Assembly (NCBI GenBank): GCA_005789565.1 | Contig: SXXL01000042.1 | Location: 22,314 to 86,313 of the forward strand | Origin: Bacteroidota bacterium | GTDB lineage: Bacteria; Bacteroidota; Bacteroidia; Chitinophagales; Chitinophagaceae | Length of the DNA stretch: 64,000 nucleotides | Direction: 5' to 3' | Shown: positions 42,139 through 50,043 of the stretch, piece after piece | Layout: every line of letters begins with the position of its first letter | Numbering within the stretch: position 1 is the stretch's first letter | Made by a program: the position numbers and the translations under genes | The notes under the pieces: model-generated | Told to the model about the DNA's origin: nothing | The model's database searches: none | The model's input: the letters and a program-made list of their open reading frames with translations, nothing else

Positions 42139-43220
42139 GGAAGATCTTATTGCTGCTTGGATGTTTGAGTGTTTTATCGGTCATGGGACAAGATCCCATC
42201 CGGGGCGTTTGGGTGACCAGCTCCGGCAGTTCGGTCTTGAATTCCCGGCAACAGATCCGGGAGGCCGTGCTGCAGTGTCGCGATCAGGGTCTGACCGATC
42301 TGTTCATGGTGGTTTGGAACAACGGAAAGACCATGTATCCCAGTCAGGTCACCTATCAATATGTAGAACAATTACAAGACCCGGCCTATAAGGGACGTGA
42401 TCCGTTACAGGAAATGATCGAGGAGGCACATGCGGTGGGCTTGCGCGTTCATGCGTGGATGGAATTCGGGTTCTCCTATTCGTACAAGGATTCATTATCG
42501 GTTTGGAACAAGAAATATCCCGATTGGGCTGGCCGAAATGCCAGGGGACATCTCCTTCAAAAAAATGGATTTTATTGGTGGAATGCGTTGCATCCGGGTC
42601 CCCGGCAATTCCTCCACGAATTGGTGGAGGAGATCGTACTGCGGTATGATATCGACGGGATCCAAGGGGATGATCGGTTACCGGCCATGCCTTCCGAAGG
42701 AGGGTATGAATTGGCTACGGTGAGTGCGTACGGCAATGCCGGGGGTGATCAGCAAGCTGCTCTCAATCCGAAGCAGGAGGACTGGCTACAGTGGCGTGCC
42801 GATAAGCTTAGTGCTTTTGGGCAGGAGTTGTATCAACTGGTCAAATCGCATAAGCCTGGTTGTTTGGTTACCTGGTCGCCCAGCATTTACCCCTGGAGCA
42901 AGCAGGAGTATTTACAGGATTGGCCGACTTGGCTGCGAGAGGGGTATGCGGATTATATTTTCCCGCAATTGTACCGATACAATGCCGAGGCCTATGAGCA
43001 GTTGTTGAAGGACCTGAACAATCAGGTACCGGCCGATCAACGTCGTAAGATCTTTCCCGGCGTGTTGACCTCATTGGGTGATGGCTATCAGGCTTCGCGC
43101 ACGTTGCTCAATCGATTCATTGAACTCAATCGTGCGTACGGGTACAGCGGGGAAGTATTTTTCTATTATGAAACTCTGAACCGGCTGTCTGGTCCGCTAT
43201 ATCCCGACACCATTAAATGA
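42135..43220 (+). CDS. GHL10-type glycoside hydrolase, second paralogue (periplasmic)
   Basis: 361 residues with an ordinary signal peptide (ILLLLGCLSVLSVMGQ) and no lipobox spacing typical of a surface lipoprotein, although a Cys lies in the signal. The domain starts RGVWVTSSGSSVLNSR and mirrors the 37954-39132 protein: LFMVVWNNGKTMYPS, LRVHAWMEFGFS, YDIDGIQGDDRLPAMP, YLQDWPTW and FPQLYRYN. Similarity is high over the whole domain, so the two arose by duplication within this lineage or locus. The absence of a Gly linker suggests action in the periplasm. Confidence 0.88.
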   Translation: MRKILLLLGCLSVLSVMGQDPIRGVWVTSSGSSVLNSRQQIREAVLQCRDQGLTDLFMVVWNNGKTMYPSQVTYQYVEQLQDPAYKGRDPLQEMIEEAHAVGLRVHAWMEFGFSYSYKDSLSVWNKKYPDWAGRNARGHLLQKNGFYWWNALHPGPRQFLHELVEEIVLRYDIDGIQGDDRLPAMPSEGGYELATVSAYGNAGGDQQAALNPKQEDWLQWRADKLSAFGQELYQLVKSHKPGCLVTWSPSIYPWSKQEYLQDWPTWLREGYADYIFPQLYRYNAEAYEQLLKDLNNQVPADQRRKIFPGVLTSLGDGYQASRTLLNRFIELNRAYGYSGEVFFYYETLNRLSGPLYPDTIK

Positions 43221-44248
43221 TCGTTATGAAAACGAAACTTTTTTTCGTCCTTTCTTTTTTCCTTTTATTCACTGCAGCCTGCTCGAAGGACGGCGGTTCC
43301 GGTGGAGGAGGGAACAATGGTGGGGGTGGTGGTGGCGGTACCACGCCTCCGGTGATCGTGCCCATTATTACCCTTCCGGCAGGATGGAAGTACAATGCGT
43401 CGTACAGCTCCAGTTTCCCGAGTGGCATTCAGGCATTTAGCTTTGATACAATTTTTAATGGCCGAACTGTAAAGGCTTTTTGTCTGGCTTACGACAGTAA
43501 GTTGGGGATTTTCGATTTCAAGCCGGTACAATCGGCTACGGCTAAGAAGGTCAGTGAATTCGTTTCGCAAGAATCCGGGATCGTGTATGGCGCGATCAAC
43601 GGGGGTTATTTCGGCGGAAATTCGTCGTATAGTCTGGTCAAATACAGCAACATTCAAAGTTCTCACAACATCAAGTCGGTGAGCAGGCCGCCCAATATCT
43701 ATTATCCGACCCGAGCGGCTTTTGGTATTCAGGCGAACGGATCGCCCACAACCGCTTGGATCTATCACGTGGGGGCTACCAATGAAAATATTTACAGTTA
43801 TCCGATTCCAAGTCCCAATGTGGAGGGTGCTGTCCCGCAGCCGGTCCCGACCGAAACTTTCCCGGCCGGGGGTTCGTCATGGACCGTTCCCACTGCCATT
43901 GGCGGTTCGCCGATGTTGTTGCGGGGGGGACAAGTAACGATCTCCGACATAGCTGAATTGATTAGCATTAATAACACGAGCAGTCGCCCGCGTTCGGCCC
44001 TGGGTTATACGGCCAATGGGATCGTGCTGTTGTTGGCAGTAGAGGGAGACAATGGGGGAGCTGGTTATCCTGGTATCAACCTGGCCGATCTGGCTGCCAT
44101 GCTGAACCAACTGGGTTGTACCGATGCTATGAACCTCGATGGCGGTGGTTCCACTTCCCTGGTGATATCGGGTCGGTTGACCGTACGTCCGGGTGATGCG
44201 GGTGTTGAGCGCAATGTGGTCAGCGCTGTGTTGATCAAACGCAAGTGA
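43217..44248 (+). CDS. Phosphodiester glycosidase (NAGPA domain) lipoprotein
   Basis: 343 residues. Signal peptide with lipobox (LLFTAAC, followed by SKDGG), then a Gly-rich linker and the NAGPA domain: YGAINGGYFGGNSSYS, RAAFGIQANGS, GGSPMLLRGGQ, RPRSALGYTANG and MNLDGGGSTSLVISGRL. The human relative removes GlcNAc from GlcNAc-1-phospho-6-mannose; bacterial members cleave sugar-1-phosphodiesters. The Cys and acidic residues after it suggest surface display. Starts at 43217 (overlapping the previous stop) or at ATG 43226 are both possible. Last gene of the operon, with its stop abutting that of the convergent alkyltransferase-like gene. Confidence 0.9.
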   Translation: MIVMKTKLFFVLSFFLLFTAACSKDGGSGGGGNNGGGGGGGTTPPVIVPIITLPAGWKYNASYSSSFPSGIQAFSFDTIFNGRTVKAFCLAYDSKLGIFDFKPVQSATAKKVSEFVSQESGIVYGAINGGYFGGNSSYSLVKYSNIQSSHNIKSVSRPPNIYYPTRAAFGIQANGSPTTAWIYHVGATNENIYSYPIPSPNVEGAVPQPVPTETFPAGGSSWTVPTAIGGSPMLLRGGQVTISDIAELISINNTSSRPRSALGYTANGIVLLLAVEGDNGGAGYPGINLADLAAMLNQLGCTDAMNLDGGGSTSLVISGRLTVRPGDAGVERNVVSAVLIKRK

Positions 44249-44623
44249 TCAGATCAGCTGGTTGGGATCCCAGAAATGTTTTTGAAAGTGGACGATCTGG
44301 TCGTCGAGCACCTGAATACCTTCTTTTTCGAGTAATTGTTGCATACGCTCCGGTGGGGAGAAATGCATTTTTCCGGTCAGTCTGCCTAAACGATTCACGA
44401 CGCGATGGGCGGGAACGGCGGGTTTGACAAAATGGCTTTGGTTCATGGCCCAGCCCACCATTCGGGCACTGCCTTTAGTGCCCAGGGCGGCTGCGATGGC
44501 ACCATAGGAGGTAACGCGTCCTTGAGGGATTTGTCGGACCAGCTCAAATACTAATTCAAAGAAAGAAGCATCCCGATGGCCGGAGGGATTGAGGGTGTTC
44601 AGTTTTTTCGACTCTTTTTTCAA
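44249..44623 (-). CDS. Alkyltransferase-like (ATL) protein, MGMT family without active-site cysteine
   Basis: 124 residues of the C-terminal MGMT DNA-binding fold. Conserved features include IPQGRVTSYGAIAAALG with Tyr40 and the Arg54 finger in SARMVGWAMN. The catalytic PCHR motif reads VPAHRVV, with Ala72 in place of Cys. Proteins with this change bind O6-alkylguanine and recruit nucleotide-excision repair instead of repairing directly. The start overlaps the DUF5522 stop by 4 bp (ATGA). Confidence 0.9.
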   Translation of the reverse strand: MKKESKKLNTLNPSGHRDASFFELVFELVRQIPQGRVTSYGAIAAALGTKGSARMVGWAMNQSHFVKPAVPAHRVVNRLGRLTGKMHFSPPERMQQLLEKEGIQVLDDQIVHFQKHFWDPNQLI

Positions 44624-44817
44624 GAAGAACTTTTTTCCTCGTTGCGTGACTCGATGAGTTCCGAACGGCGGGGCTCGGGAACCCCTTCAAAATCATAGGG
44701 GCAGTGCCGGCAGCCATTGCCACAGCAATAACCCTTATCCAAGTGATATTTTTCGGTGAAGACGACTCTTCCTTCCGGGCTCAGGTAATAATCAACGCCT
44801 TCATTCAGGGATTGCAT
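44620..44817 (-). CDS. DUF5522 small Cys-rich protein
   Basis: 65 residues with the family signature FTEKYHLDKGYCCGNGCRHC, four Cys that could bind a metal, followed by PYDFEGVP. Function unknown. It overlaps trmB by 17 bp at its start and the ATL gene by 4 bp at its end, so the three genes form one minus-strand transcript. Confidence 0.85.
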   Translation of the reverse strand: MQSLNEGVDYYLSPEGRVVFTEKYHLDKGYCCGNGCRHCPYDFEGVPEPRRSELIESRNEEKSSS

Positions 44818-45511
44818 GGGTACGGGATTTCTCTTTTAACAACGAATCCAGGTCTTGGTTTGATATTCCGTCATTTAGTTTGAAGCACAGATAATGGATG
44901 CGATTCGATCCGGCGATGTCGAGTGATTCGTAGTGTGTTTGGATCTGCCATTCCGGTATTTTCTCCTCGATGGTATGCAGGTCTGGGATATCGCGTAGCA
45001 GCTCGAGTTGATACAGCTCGATCACCAGCTTGGTGAAGGCGTAGAGGTCGGGGCTATCGGTTTTCAGGTGGATCTTTCCCCCGGGGATCAGAAAGGACCG
45101 ATAGAGGCGAAGGAATTTGGGATGGGTCAGTCTTTTCTTCAGTTTGCTCCACCGTAGCTGGGGGTCGGGAAAGGTGATCCAGATCTCTTCTACTTCGCCG
45201 GGAGCGAAGTATTCTCCGATCCGGTCGATCTGGGTGCGAAGGAAAGCGACGTTGTGCAGGCCTTCTTGTTGAGCGATCTTGGCTCCCACCCAAAGTCGGT
45301 TGCCTTTAATATCGATGCCGATGAAATTTCGGTTGGGATAAAGTCGGGCCAGCCCGATCGCATACTCTCCTTTTCCGCAGGCCAATTCGAGGGTGAGGGG
45401 GCGGTCATTCAGAAAATGCTCCTTCCATTGGCCGGCCATGTGCTCCGGGAATTGAAGGACATGGGGAAAGGACTCCAGCTCCGCAAATCGAATCAATTTT
45501 TTTTGTCCCAT
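44801..45511 (-). CDS. trmB: tRNA (guanine-N7)-methyltransferase
   Basis: About 236 residues starting MGQKKLIRFAELESFPHV. The SAM-binding motif is LTLELACGKGEYAIGLA, and FIGIDIKGNRLWVGA and EIWITFPDPQLRW are TrmB hallmarks, the last including the catalytic-region PDP. It methylates G46 of tRNAs using S-adenosylmethionine. A frame extension up to 45685 overlaps the DUF3078 gene and lacks conservation, so it is not adopted. Confidence 0.95.
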   Translation of the reverse strand: MGQKKLIRFAELESFPHVLQFPEHMAGQWKEHFLNDRPLTLELACGKGEYAIGLARLYPNRNFIGIDIKGNRLWVGAKIAQQEGLHNVAFLRTQIDRIGEYFAPGEVEEIWITFPDPQLRWSKLKKRLTHPKFLRLYRSFLIPGGKIHLKTDSPDLYAFTKLVIELYQLELLRDIPDLHTIEEKIPEWQIQTHYESLDIAGSNRIHYLCFKLNDGISNQDLDSLLKEKSRTHAIPE

Positions 45512-45530
45512 GTTCCTTTTGATAGCTTCC

Positions 45531-46454
45531 TCAGAAGCGTTTGATGAAGCCCACCCCGATGAGCGATTTGATCTGCAATCCGGGGGAACGTTGATTTTTT
45601 CCGAAGAGCCGGACATCGTCGTCATAAATAAAGTCCAAGCTCCAGCTGACGGCCAGTGACTTGCCCAATTTGGCATTGAAGGCATTGGCCATGAAGAGGT
45701 CTACGTTCCAGGGGTTGTGTTTGTAATTCGAGAAGAGGTCCATACGACCTTTATAGGTGACGATCTTATTGATGATGCGCTGGTAGGTGATGGTGGCGAA
45801 GGCTCCAAAAGCGAAGCTGGAGGTTCGGCCTGGGGTAACGCCATAATATCCACGGTTGGCCAGGGCCGTGTCGCGAACGATCAACCAACGCGCGGTAACT
45901 GGCGAGAGATAAATGGAGAGATCTTTGACCGGTTTAAAGTCCAATCCCAAACTGTTCAGAATATACCCCGGTGCCATAAACGTGGAGGAGTAGGTTTTGA
46001 CCCCGCCGGCGTAGGTGTACCCTTTGAAGAGCTGCGAGCGAAGGTTGGCCAGAACCGATATGTTCATTTTCCGGTTAACGGAATAGCCGTACTTGGTAAC
46101 AACGTCAAAGCGGTCGTCGTTCTTTCTGCCTCCCTGACTGGTGGTATTGACATAACCCAGGTTCAGGTCGAAGGTATTGTCCCAACTGTGTTTATGTTTG
46201 GAATAAAAGGCGAACAGGTTGAGGTTGGTGTTGGCGGAGAGCGAAAAATCATCTCCTCCCGCGGCCCAGTTGCTCAGGGATCCTTGTGAGAGCGTTATGC
46301 CAAGCAGGGCGCCTCGGTACCAATCTTTTTTAGCGGAATCGATTTCTTTTTTGATGGGTCGGGCTGCATCCAGTCGGAGTTTTCTGATCACTTCATCCTG
46401 TGCCAATGTTTGAGCGGCGATCACCAAGAGGAGCAGGGTCAGTACAGGTCGCAT
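45531..46454 (-). CDS. DUF3078 domain protein, probable outer-membrane beta-barrel
   Basis: About 307 residues starting MRPVLTLLLLVIAAQTLAQDE (signal peptide). The conserved block ITLSQGSLSNWAAGGDDFSLS and alternating strands with aromatic ends (NTFDLNLGYVN, KYGYSVNRKMNIS) match DUF3078, thought to be an outer-membrane barrel. The last residues GFIKRF fit a barrel ending in Phe. Role unknown. It is divergent from the flippase gene across 52 bp. Confidence 0.82.
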   Translation of the reverse strand: MRPVLTLLLLVIAAQTLAQDEVIRKLRLDAARPIKKEIDSAKKDWYRGALLGITLSQGSLSNWAAGGDDFSLSANTNLNLFAFYSKHKHSWDNTFDLNLGYVNTTSQGGRKNDDRFDVVTKYGYSVNRKMNISVLANLRSQLFKGYTYAGGVKTYSSTFMAPGYILNSLGLDFKPVKDLSIYLSPVTARWLIVRDTALANRGYYGVTPGRTSSFAFGAFATITYQRIINKIVTYKGRMDLFSNYKHNPWNVDLFMANAFNAKLGKSLAVSWSLDFIYDDDVRLFGKNQRSPGLQIKSLIGVGFIKRF

Positions 46455-46506
46455 GGGCCGAGTTGAATTTTCGCCAAAAATAAACATTGTTAATTTCGTT
46501 TGGTAC

Positions 46507-47808
46507 ATGATCGCCGCACAAACCTATCATCGGTCGCTCTTTCGTCTGCTCTTTGCCAATATCCTGATCAAGCCGATCTGGATCTTGGGAGTCGATCGCT
46601 GGGTGCAGAACGAGGTCGGATGGTTAGCCTATGGGCAATATTATACGGTGTGGGGACTCGCGCTCACGGCCGGATTTCTGCTAGATCTGGGCCTGACCAC
46701 GCTCGTGCAACGAGAAGCCGCCGCTCCAAACCATTCCTCCGAAAAATTAGCCGGGTTGTTTTGGACCAAGGGGCTGTTGCTGTTAGTTTATTTTTTTGCC
46801 ATCGCGTCTATCGCCTGGTTCTATCCTTCGATTCCGGTTTCGTGGCTTTTTGGTGCAGCCATCGTACAAGCCCTTCAATCGCTCTACGTTTATTTTCGGG
46901 CCTGGGTAACGGCCGCACAGGATTTTGCCGCGGAGGTGTGGTTCTCGGTGTTGGACAAACTGCTGTTGATCCCGCTCTGCTTGCTTTGGTTATCGGACAT
47001 TCTTCTACCCGGATCTGTTCGTATTCCCTTTTATTTCGTTTTACAGGCTACGACACTGCTGCTTTCGCTGGGGATCTTGATCTGCTATTTGTATCAACGA
47101 CGTTTTGTGCACATCGGATCGTTTCAGCTTTCGTTCACGCGTTTCCGAATGGCGCTGCCTTATGCCCTGATCGTGTTGCTGATGAGTGCCCATACGCGAT
47201 TGGATGGTTTTCTGCTCACCTATTGGAGCACTGACGGAGAATGGGAAGCGGGCCGCTTTGCGGCGGCCAACCGATTGGTGGATGCGGCCAACATTATCGG
47301 CTACTTAGTGGTCAGTTTCCTCTTGCCTTTTCTGTCAAGGCACGCACCAAACGCCGCTTATGTCCGTTCCGCCATTGACCATGCGCGAACGGGCTTACTA
47401 CTTTTCGCGCTCTCCGCGTTGATCGGGGTGGCCGGGCTCTCTCCCTGGCTGACTTCCTGGTTATACCCGGGGGGCTCGGCTGAGCTGACGGCATTATTAC
47501 CCATTTTGTTTTCCTCGGTGCTCGGCTACTCGCTGATCCATGTGTATGGGACGGTCCTGACCGCCCGCGGAGCGTTTGGGTCATTTCAGTTGATCTTGGG
47601 TGGTGCCTTGTTGTTGCATGTATGCTGTTCCGCGATTTGGATCCCGGCCGAGGGAGCGCTGGGCTCGGCTCGTTCCACGCTGCTGACCCAAGTGCTGGCG
47701 GGCTTGGTATTGATGTTTGTCGCCCATCGCCAGACCCGTCAGCCTCAACCCATTTCGAGCTATTTAGTTGTTATATTTACGACCAGCCTGATCTGGTTTT
47801 TCTGGTAA
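46507..47808 (+). CDS. Polysaccharide flippase (Wzx-like)
   Basis: About 433 residues, 12-14 predicted helices, starting MIAAQTYHRSLFRLLFANILIKPIW. The PST/MVF-type fold moves lipid-linked oligosaccharides across the inner membrane. Typical patterns are LLDLGLTTLVQREAA and RFAAANRLVDAANIIGYLVVSFLLPFL. It heads a plus-strand group with a Wzz-like and an O-antigen ligase/polymerase-like gene, pointing to surface polysaccharide assembly. I start at ATG 46507, nine bases after a TTTG-containing stretch. Confidence 0.8.
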   Translation: MIAAQTYHRSLFRLLFANILIKPIWILGVDRWVQNEVGWLAYGQYYTVWGLALTAGFLLDLGLTTLVQREAAAPNHSSEKLAGLFWTKGLLLLVYFFAIASIAWFYPSIPVSWLFGAAIVQALQSLYVYFRAWVTAAQDFAAEVWFSVLDKLLLIPLCLLWLSDILLPGSVRIPFYFVLQATTLLLSLGILICYLYQRRFVHIGSFQLSFTRFRMALPYALIVLLMSAHTRLDGFLLTYWSTDGEWEAGRFAAANRLVDAANIIGYLVVSFLLPFLSRHAPNAAYVRSAIDHARTGLLLFALSALIGVAGLSPWLTSWLYPGGSAELTALLPILFSSVLGYSLIHVYGTVLTARGAFGSFQLILGGALLLHVCCSAIWIPAEGALGSARSTLLTQVLAGLVLMFVAHRQTRQPQPISSYLVVIFTTSLIWFFW

Positions 47809-47825
47809 CGAACCTAACTTCTTTT

Positions 47826-48629
47826 ATGCCGGACCTTATCCAACTGTTGAAACAACGATTTCGTTCGCTCACGATCAGTTTACTTCTGGGGTGGGTCTTA
47901 ACGGCTCTGTTACTCTGGTTTTTGCCCAAGCAATACAAAGGGGAAACCACTTCAGTGCCTTCGAGTGCATATGCTTCCGATCCGAACCGGTTATTCAGCA
48001 AGCAGATCCAACAGTTGTATTCTCCATTGGGGTCTCCGGATGAGTTGGATCTGTTGGTGGGCAGCGGACGGCTCGATACCGTGTATCGTCCGCTGGTTCG
48101 GCAATTCGGGTTGGTTAAGCATTATTCCCTTTCCGACACCGGAGAGAAAGGTATCTGGAAAGCAGTCCGACACCTCAAGAAGAATGCCAAGGTCTTCAAA
48201 AGTGATTACGGTGAATTGAAAGTTCAGGTTTGGGATACGAATCCGGGGTTGGCGGCTGGACTGGCCAATGCACTCACCGCTCGGTTGGACAGTTTGCACC
48301 GCGACCTGATGGGTCGTCAAAACCAACAGACCCGCGAGGCCCTTCAAAAAGGTTTATCGCGTCTTCGGGCAACTGACTCGCTCCCTTCGGGTGAAAAACT
48401 TCAGCAGGAGAATGTGTACCGCGACCTGATCGATCAGTACACCTTATTGTTAGAGCAACGCCCCTCTTCCATTCAAGTATTGGATCCTGCCGTTCCTCCA
48501 GTTTTTTCGGATAAACCGAAGTGGCTGTTGAGCCTGGCGGCGGTAACCCTTCTCACGATCCTTCTTTGGTTGATCTCCTCCCTGTGGTCAACCCGCCGCA
48601 CCTATTATGAACTGGCTTCGGACAAATAA
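47826..48629 (+). CDS. Wzz/GumC-like chain-length determinant protein
   Basis: About 267 residues: helix near the start (LTISLLLGWVLTALLLWFLP), a periplasmic coiled-coil-rich domain, and a second helix near the end (WLLSLAAVTLLTILLWLISSLW) preceded by the proline-containing LDPAVPPVFSDKPKW. This two-helix plan and PVFSDKPK-like motif match polysaccharide co-polymerases. The GumC-type long coiled coil is short here. It follows the flippase by 17 bp and overlaps the ligase gene by 23 bp. Confidence 0.75.
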   Translation: MPDLIQLLKQRFRSLTISLLLGWVLTALLLWFLPKQYKGETTSVPSSAYASDPNRLFSKQIQQLYSPLGSPDELDLLVGSGRLDTVYRPLVRQFGLVKHYSLSDTGEKGIWKAVRHLKKNAKVFKSDYGELKVQVWDTNPGLAAGLANALTARLDSLHRDLMGRQNQQTREALQKGLSRLRATDSLPSGEKLQQENVYRDLIDQYTLLLEQRPSSIQVLDPAVPPVFSDKPKWLLSLAAVTLLTILLWLISSLWSTRRTYYELASDK

Positions 48630-50043
48630 TCCGGTCGCTTTATTGGCTTTCGTTGCCCTTGTTTCGGCACTGCCCTTTGCCCTCTATTATGAGTCTTGGT
48701 GGTTGATCGCCCTCCCCGCAGCGATCGTTCTGGGATACATCAGCTACCAATATCCGATGGTCCTGTTATCTCTGCTTTGGATCACACTGCCTCTATCTTT
48801 TGAATTTTCATTTTCCGATCAGCTGGGTACGGATCTTCCCGATGAACCGCTGATGTGGGGCATTACCCTTCTATCGGTTTGCTATTTGATCTATCAAAAC
48901 CGATTGCTGAATTCTACTCGTTGGCAGCACCCCTTGTTTTTAATTTTTTTGTGCTGGCTCGGTTGGATGACGGTGGCTACGCTGCTCTCCGAAACTCCCT
49001 GGCTCTCCGTTAAGTTTCTGCTGGCAAAAGCCTGGTACATCGGTGCTTTTTTTCTGGCTCCCTTGATCTGGTTGCGTAGCCGGGAGCGACTCATTCATTT
49101 CCTGTACTGCTTGTTCATTCCCTTGTTCGTGTTGGCGTTGGTCACCTTGGTTCGTCACGCCGGGGAGGGTTTTTCGTTTGCTTCGGTTACCGAGGTGGTA
49201 CAACCGTATTTCCGTAACCATGTTGTTTACTCCGCCATGTTGATGACGTTGGTACCGGTGTTGTGGTTGGCGAGGCGGCAGGCGAAAAGAAAGCTGGGTT
49301 GGAACTTGGCGATTGCAGGGATATTGGTGGCTTTATATTTTTCTTTTGCTCGTGGGGCCTGGTTGGCGTTGCTGGTGGGGTGGGTAGCCTATCTCTTGCT
49401 GCAAAAGCGGTTATTGGTATATGGTTACGGGATCGCACTGCTATTGCTGTTTGCCGGATTCATTTGGCTGAAGCACGACGATCGGTATTTGCAGTATGCT
49501 CCAGATTACAAAACGACGATTTTTCATCCCGAGTTTTCCGAGCATTGGCGGGCAACGTATCAGGGAAAGGACGTCTCTACTGTGGAGCGATTTTATCGAT
49601 GGATCGCCGGCGTTCGGATGATCGAGGAAAAGCCGATCACCGGCTTTGGCCCTTCTAGTTTCTATTCTACGTACCGGCCGTATACGGTTCCGGCGTACCG
49701 CACGTGGGTCAGTGATAACCCCCAAAAATCTACCATCCATAATTATTTTTTGCTGACGGCGGTGGAGCAGGGGGTACCCGGACTGATCCTGTTTCTTTTA
49801 TTATTTGGTGCGATCCTATTCTATGCGGAGCGGATCTACCATTGGGGGCAATCCGATTGGAAGCGACACCTGGCAGCTGGAATCGGTGTGATCGTAGTGA
49901 TGCTGGGGGTCGTTAATTTTTGGAGCGATCTCATTGAAACGGATAAGATCGGCTCGTTATTCTTCTTATCAATCGCCTTGTTGTTGATCTTGGATGATGA
50001 ACGATCAGACCGCACTCGTACGCACGTCCAGCGCATCCCGTAA
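48607..50043 (+). CDS. O-antigen ligase / polymerase family membrane protein
   Basis: 478 residues, about twelve predicted helices. The large periplasmic loop holds a Wzy_C-type pattern: STVERFYRWIAGVRMIEEKPITGFGPSSF and later STIHNYFLLTAVEQGVPGLILF. These features match WaaL/Wzy proteins that join or polymerise glycans on undecaprenyl carriers. With the flippase and Wzz-like genes it forms a small assembly module without its glycosyltransferases. Its last 39 bases overlap the convergent oppC-like gene. Confidence 0.82.
   Translation: MNWLRTNNPVALLAFVALVSALPFALYYESWWLIALPAAIVLGYISYQYPMVLLSLLWITLPLSFEFSFSDQLGTDLPDEPLMWGITLLSVCYLIYQNRLLNSTRWQHPLFLIFLCWLGWMTVATLLSETPWLSVKFLLAKAWYIGAFFLAPLIWLRSRERLIHFLYCLFIPLFVLALVTLVRHAGEGFSFASVTEVVQPYFRNHVVYSAMLMTLVPVLWLARRQAKRKLGWNLAIAGILVALYFSFARGAWLALLVGWVAYLLLQKRLLVYGYGIALLLLFAGFIWLKHDDRYLQYAPDYKTTIFHPEFSEHWRATYQGKDVSTVERFYRWIAGVRMIEEKPITGFGPSSFYSTYRPYTVPAYRTWVSDNPQKSTIHNYFLLTAVEQGVPGLILFLLLFGAILFYAERIYHWGQSDWKRHLAAGIGVIVVMLGVVNFWSDLIETDKIGSLFFLSIALLLILDDERSDRTRTHVQRIP

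Noticed and set aside
45512..45685. N-terminal extension of trmB
   Set aside because: It overlaps the DUF3078 gene and has no similarity to TrmB; ATG at 45511 gives a normal length.
47622..47825. Upstream extension of the Wzz-like gene
   Set aside because: It lies inside the flippase gene in another frame; ATG 47826 is followed directly by the expected membrane helix.
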